From Gemmata palustris (GTDB taxonomy: Bacteria > Planctomycetota > Planctomycetia > Gemmatales > Gemmataceae): DNA of 64,000 nt. This document shows, one piece after another, positions 60,385 to 64,000 of the stretch. The stretch is from NCBI RefSeq assembly GCF_017939745.1, contig NZ_JAGKQQ010000001.1:6401299-6465298 (forward strand), in the 5' to 3' direction. Position 1 is the first letter of the stretch; the number at the start of each line of letters is the position of its first letter. Position numbers and translations under genes: made by a program. A model generated the notes under the pieces. That model was not told the DNA's origin. It did not search any database and saw nothing but the letters and a program-made list of their open reading frames with translations.

Positions 60385-61299
60385 TCACTTTCGTGGGAAC
60401 TGATCGGTGTTGTCGGTGAACACGGCATCGACCTTCAGTTCCTTCAAGAAGTGAGCCATTTCCTCGCGCACGGACTTGAACTTCCCGGTCTGGCCGGACC
60501 GGAACGTCCAGACGGTCACGCTCAGGCCCAGTTCGTGCGCGTCCGCCACCAAACCCGGGCGGGCCAACACCAGCGCCTTGTTCGGCGCGATCCCGTCGGC
60601 GAATTCTTTGGTGCGCTTCAGTTCGTCTTTGGACGCTTCCCCAGCTCCCAGGAGATACACCAGCGGCAGTTTGCACCCGTGATCCTTCCGCAGCGCCTTC
60701 AGACTCGCCGCGCTGAACGATTGAATGATGATCGGGGTCTTCGGGTCCGCGCCGGGGGTATCGAGCTTGTTCGCCTTCAGCGCTTCCATGAGCGCCTTCT
60801 CCATGTTCAGCCCGAGCTTCCCGTACACCTCTGGGGCTTTCGTTTCTGGAATGATGCCGGCCTTTCCTTTCACTGTGTCAATCATCTGTTGGAACGTGAC
60901 CACGCGCGCTCCGGCGAACTTGGCGTCCTTCCACGATCCGGCGTCGAGTTTCTGAATTTCGGCCAGCGTGAACTCGGCTACCGGCCACGTCTTCTTACCC
61001 CTGATCTCTTTCACGCGATCCGGGTACACCTTGGCGACGTCCGTGGTCCGCTCCAGGGTCGTGTCGTGCAGGCACACGAGCACCCCGTCCTTTGTCATCT
61101 GCAGGTCCGGCTCGACGAAATCGGCCCCGTGCTTGAGAGCCAGTTCGTAGGCCGCGATCGTGTGCTCGGGGGCGTCCGCGGACGCGCCGCGGTGGGCGAT
61201 CAGTGTTGGCTTCGTATACGGCAGAAAAACCTTCGGCTCATCAGTCGCACCCGCGAAAGCAGCCCACGAACCCACGAATAGGGCACAGATCCAGCGCAT
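60385..61299 (-). CDS. Exported glycerophosphodiester phosphodiesterase
   Basis: 304 residues from the ATG at 61299, giving a signal peptide (MRWICALFVGSWAAFAGA). GDPD motifs are all present: LIAHRGASADAPEHTIAAYE (His36, Arg37, Glu45), GADFVEPDLQMTKDGVLVCL then HD (Glu63, Asp65, His78), plus IIPETKAPEVYGK and a late VTVWTF. The enzyme cuts glycerophosphodiesters to glycerol-3-phosphate and an alcohol in the periplasm, using Ca or Mg. The family usually reads VNPExK in the middle; here IPETK. Standalone gene, convergent with receptor 3. Confidence 0.93.
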   Translation of the reverse strand: MRWICALFVGSWAAFAGATDEPKVFLPYTKPTLIAHRGASADAPEHTIAAYELALKHGADFVEPDLQMTKDGVLVCLHDTTLERTTDVAKVYPDRVKEIRGKKTWPVAEFTLAEIQKLDAGSWKDAKFAGARVVTFQQMIDTVKGKAGIIPETKAPEVYGKLGLNMEKALMEALKANKLDTPGADPKTPIIIQSFSAASLKALRKDHGCKLPLVYLLGAGEASKDELKRTKEFADGIAPNKALVLARPGLVADAHELGLSVTVWTFRSGQTGKFKSVREEMAHFLKELKVDAVFTDNTDQFPRK

Positions 61300-61419
61300 G
61301 GTGATCCCCGTTGTGGGCGAAGTGCCGTTAAAGTACGGGGGGACCAATTCGGGGACGGCGAAGTTCGAGTGAAGGTCGCGTGAGCGACGAACGCGGCGAT
61401 TAAACCGTTTCGGCGGTAC

Positions 61420-62736
61420 TCATTGCGCTCCTCCCGCGGGTCGAGCACTGGGCGTCAAGCCGGGTGCCGCGGGTGGTTGGGGGATACGGGTCAGGAGCGT
61501 TGCGCGCAGGCGCCGGAGCTGCTTCTTCGACCAGAAGTACAACGCCCACGGAAACAAGAAGACGAGCACGATCAGCACGATTGCCGCGATCACATAAAAC
61601 TGGTTCTTCGAGGTCAGTTGCGGAACGGGAACCGGGTCTTTGTCCGGCCACGGATCGGCCAGATAGGGGAACGTGTCCGAGAACTCCTTGTCGTTCTTGT
61701 TCGGTCGGCCGCCGGTGGCGGCGTAGGGTTTCGGATCTTTGAGCGCGAAGGACAACTCGAAGAGCTGACAGTCCCCCTGTTTGCACGTCAGGTCCGCGAC
61801 GTCGTCTTCGAGTTGCCGCCCGTTCGGGAACCGCGCATCGAACCGGCGCGTGTACACCATCACGTCCGGTTGGAAGTCGTAGGGGCGCAGGTTGAACACC
61901 GGGCGGATCCGCGTGCGGAGAAAATCGGTTTTCAGCCCCGGGTCTTGGTCCTGTTTGTGGAGCGCGGAAACGTGCTCCTTCGGGGGCAAGGTGTTCAGCA
62001 CATCAAAGCGCGGGAGCTGCGTGCGCTGGCTGCGCCCGACGTGGTCGATCTGTGTGCTGCGGTTGTGCGAGGTGGCCCAAAAGAGGAAGTCCTGCTGCCC
62101 GCCCGGGAAGCAATCGAACGGGATGCTGATCGCCATTGCGATGACGTTGGTCCCGAAGAACATCGGGAAGATGAACGGGTCGTCGCGCACCCCGGAGTAC
62201 CACTGGATGTTGTCGGCCATCTTCGGCCGCTTCCACTCGGTACCTTCCTTGATGGAAACGTCCTTCTCCACGAATTTCGTGTTGTTATCGAGCCGGATGG
62301 TGATGGTGAAATCGGGGTCGATATTCTCCGGCGCTTTGATGGTGCCGCCGTAGCGCGCGAGGTTCGGGTCGTCCTTTTGGAAACTAGCCTCGTTCGCCGA
62401 GTGCAGGTCCGCGTGGATCTTGTACGTGAACTGGTCGAGCCCCTCGAAGGGAGGCGACGCGGTGAGCGAGCGCCGAACGCAGAACACGATGACCAGCCGG
62501 TTCGCTTCTTTGCTGGTGACCGCGCGGGTTCGTTCCGGCTGATCCTTTCCCGCTGGCTCCTTCACGCGCCGAACCATGTCCGAAGCGGGGAACACAAATA
62601 GGTCCGTGATTCCCCCCTCCTGGCGATCGAGAGTGATCGGGTCCGCGTGGTCGGAGGCGGCCACCGGGGTAGCGACCAGCGCGACGAGGAGCGCGGCGGC
62701 GATCCAACCGAGGGGCCGATGGTGCAACGCAATCAT
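61420..62736 (-). CDS. DUF4331 exported protein with C-terminal membrane anchor
   Basis: 438 residues from the ATG at 62736, which overlaps the stop of the upstream gene (ATGA). Signal peptide: LGWIAAALLVALVATPVAAS. The DUF4331 start SDHADPITLDRQEGGITDLF then VFPASDM is characteristic, as is DPNLARYGGTIKAPENIDPD and the sequence FGTNVIAMAISIPFDCF. Near the C-terminus a transmembrane helix (FYVIAAIVLIVLVFLFPWAL) and a basic Pro-rich tail place the end in the cytoplasm. The role of DUF4331 is unknown; some members lie with oxidative or metal proteins. Coupled to the patatin-like gene. Confidence 0.88.
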   Translation of the reverse strand: MIALHHRPLGWIAAALLVALVATPVAASDHADPITLDRQEGGITDLFVFPASDMVRRVKEPAGKDQPERTRAVTSKEANRLVIVFCVRRSLTASPPFEGLDQFTYKIHADLHSANEASFQKDDPNLARYGGTIKAPENIDPDFTITIRLDNNTKFVEKDVSIKEGTEWKRPKMADNIQWYSGVRDDPFIFPMFFGTNVIAMAISIPFDCFPGGQQDFLFWATSHNRSTQIDHVGRSQRTQLPRFDVLNTLPPKEHVSALHKQDQDPGLKTDFLRTRIRPVFNLRPYDFQPDVMVYTRRFDARFPNGRQLEDDVADLTCKQGDCQLFELSFALKDPKPYAATGGRPNKNDKEFSDTFPYLADPWPDKDPVPVPQLTSKNQFYVIAAIVLIVLVFLFPWALYFWSKKQLRRLRATLLTRIPQPPAAPGLTPSARPAGGAQ

Positions 62737-64000
62737 GCTGATTCCCTCGCGGGGACGAAGAGACTGGTGCCGATGTGGTCGCCCAGCGCGCGGTAGCTCT
62801 CCCACTGCGGCTCGTCGAACACTTGGTCGAGGGTCGTTTCGTTCGGGAAGTCGGGGTGCGTGGCCTCGTAGTTGAGAACGTCCGGCGGTTCGTCCCCTGT
62901 GACCGTGGCCTTGATGTACAGCAACCAGGTGTGCGTTCGGCGCGCCCACGGGTCGGTGCTCGCGCTGTCCGCCGGTTGCGGGTAGCGAACGAGGAACAGG
63001 GCCGCGTGCGCGCGTGACGGTTGGCCGGCCGGCACGAGGAGGTCGGCGAGGGTGCCGATGTGCGGCGCGACACCCGCGGGGAACGCAGCGGGCGTCGGGG
63101 CCACTTCGGTGATTTCCGCGCCCAAATCCACCCGCGCGAGGCGCACGAGCCGCGCGAGGTCCGAACCGTGGTGTTGCGGGTCTTCCCCGGCGTCGCACGC
63201 GATCACAAAGGGCACCCGCCGGCGCAGCAACTCGTAAGCGCCGGTGTTCTCGAAGTTCCCGCCGTCGGACAGGTTCCAGTACCGCTCCCACGGACCGGCG
63301 AACCGCCCCGTCAGTTCGGACAATAAGAGCGCTTGCGCCTGAAACAGCGTCGAGAACAGTGCCGTGAGTCGGCGCCCGATCCCGCGTGTTCCGGGAATGT
63401 TGGCGCGCCGGCTCGTGTTCAGGCCGGAGTTCCACCAGTACCCGAGCCGCAGGTTCGCGAGTGTCAGAAGGAGTGCGTGGGCCAGCCCGGTCCGGCGGCC
63501 CATCCCCGGCCCCAACGCCGCGCCCGAGATCGCCATCCACTCGCGCAGTGAAAGTCCCTCAACCCGAACCGGACCGTTGCCCTTTGCGAGAAACGGGTGC
63601 GGCCGAACTTCACCGGGTTCTGCGAGCGGGACGAGTTGCGGATCGGTCCCGTTCGGTAGCCAGAGTGCGTGCCAGTTTTGGGCGACGCTCACCCCCGCCG
63701 GCCCGACGGCCATATTTTCCGCCTGCCGGTCGCGCAGCCCGCGCTGCGAGGCCACGTCGATCGTTTCGTTCACCGCACAGTTGATGAGGTGGAGCGGTCC
63801 GCCGGCCGCGTGCGGCGCGTACTCGGTCAGGGGCACGTCGTCGCCCGGCACAACGTGCGTTACGTTGCGGCCCTCGGGGTGCGTCCGGCGCGCGGGGTTG
63901 ACCGCACCGAGAAACGCTCGGGCCAGACGGCTGGCGTAAATATTGAGCGGCCCAGACCGGTTGATGAACTCCACGCACGCACGCAAACCGAGAAGCAGGC
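62733..64000 (-). CDS. Patatin-like protein, C-terminal part (5' end outside window)
   Basis: The frame is open to the right edge, so the first codon visible is not the start. About 422 residues remain. Segments WNLSDGGNFENTGAYELLRR and PFVIACDAGEDPQHHGSDLA fit the patatin-like phospholipase fold, where the Asp of DGG is the catalytic partner of a Ser that would lie upstream, in the missing part. Other parts (LAHALLLTLANLRLGYWWNS, GAAGLGPGMGRRTG-like sequence) also appear in large planctomycete membrane-linked patatin proteins. The stop overlaps the DUF4331 start by 4 bp, so the two are translated together. Confidence 0.65.
   Translation of the reverse strand, partial: LLLGLRACVEFINRSGPLNIYASRLARAFLGAVNPARRTHPEGRNVTHVVPGDDVPLTEYAPHAAGGPLHLINCAVNETIDVASQRGLRDRQAENMAVGPAGVSVAQNWHALWLPNGTDPQLVPLAEPGEVRPHPFLAKGNGPVRVEGLSLREWMAISGAALGPGMGRRTGLAHALLLTLANLRLGYWWNSGLNTSRRANIPGTRGIGRRLTALFSTLFQAQALLLSELTGRFAGPWERYWNLSDGGNFENTGAYELLRRRVPFVIACDAGEDPQHHGSDLARLVRLARVDLGAEITEVAPTPAAFPAGVAPHIGTLADLLVPAGQPSRAHAALFLVRYPQPADSASTDPWARRTHTWLLYIKATVTGDEPPDVLNYEATHPDFPNETTLDQVFDEPQWESYRALGDHIGTSLFVPARESA

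Noticed and set aside
57908-60676. Long minus-strand frame of 684 codons opposite receptor 3
   Set aside because: It lies antisense to a clear MCP gene, has Arg/Gly/His-rich translation and no domain; a shadow of GC-rich codon use.

Overview
The window is GC-rich, gene-dense chromosomal DNA, most likely from a planctomycete of the Gemmataceae. This rests on gene families, not on a search. There are three DUF1559 pilin-like proteins with the type IV N-terminal methylation motif, several proteins with the TIGR02996 repeat-companion domain (motif DEDTPRLIYADWLDE), a DUF1501 Tat protein, a Ser/Thr kinase fused to a propeller, and many secreted proteins of low complexity. Long inverted repeats occur again and again between genes. 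Nothing looks like a phage, CRISPR array, plasmid backbone or classical biosynthetic cluster.

Layout. 1-14.2 kb: end of an ABC permease, an EF-hand protein, Gly/Tyr- and Pro/Val-rich secreted proteins, a sigma-like protein, an esterase-gluconolactonase fusion, a lipoprotein hydrolase, a leucine-rich repeat protein, a SPINDLY/OGT-like glycosyltransferase, ribosomal protein bS18, a TerB-like protein, an XRE regulator, a HEAT/TPR protein, a Wzz-like protein and a peroxiredoxin. 14.5-24.8 kb: infC (probably starting at ATC), a WD40-like protein, a CaCA exchanger, an MFS transporter, an MBL-fold hydrolase and a squalene-cyclase-like repeat protein. 24.9-28.5 kb: a DUF1559 plus two-lipoprotein module, then DUF1501. 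28.5-34.3 kb: queA, secreted proteins, pxpC, pxpA and uppP. 34.3-40.7 kb: a large Ser/Thr kinase, a complete IS element with resolved ends, and a frameshifted TIGR02996 gene. 41-47.2 kb: a deoxyribosyltransferase-like protein, a fatty acid desaturase, a CoA-transferase subunit, serine acetyltransferase and a flippase-like membrane protein. 47.2-50.9 kb: tRNA-Ala(GGC), a nonsense-mutated HTH gene, an AT-rich island, twin hairpins, and a second DUF1559/lipoprotein/DUF1559 module. 51.6-60.3 kb: a chemosensory island of two tandem cheW-MCP pairs and a divergent PAS-containing MCP. 60.4-64 kb: GDPD, a DUF4331 protein and a patatin-like protein cut by the window edge.

How the genes work together. 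The clearest functional unit is the chemosensory island. Its three receptors share almost the same signalling domain and end in an aromatic C-terminal pentapeptide, but differ in their sensory parts. Two CheW couplers are present; no CheA, CheR, CheB or CheY is encoded in the window, so the signal must be passed to a kinase elsewhere. The two DUF1559-lipoprotein modules look like secreted surface-structure units.

The most unusual signals are palindromic. At least seven distinct long inverted repeats occur. One 133-bp element with perfect 40-bp arms lies in frame inside pxpC and adds about 44 residues to the protein. Another was split by the IS element, and deleting the IS and one 4-bp target duplication restores a perfect 25-bp hairpin. 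A third family occurs three times, two of them just after stop codons. A different insertion lengthens the kinase between its catalytic loop and DFG motif. Together these suggest that palindromic elements are actively colonising this genome, including coding sequence.
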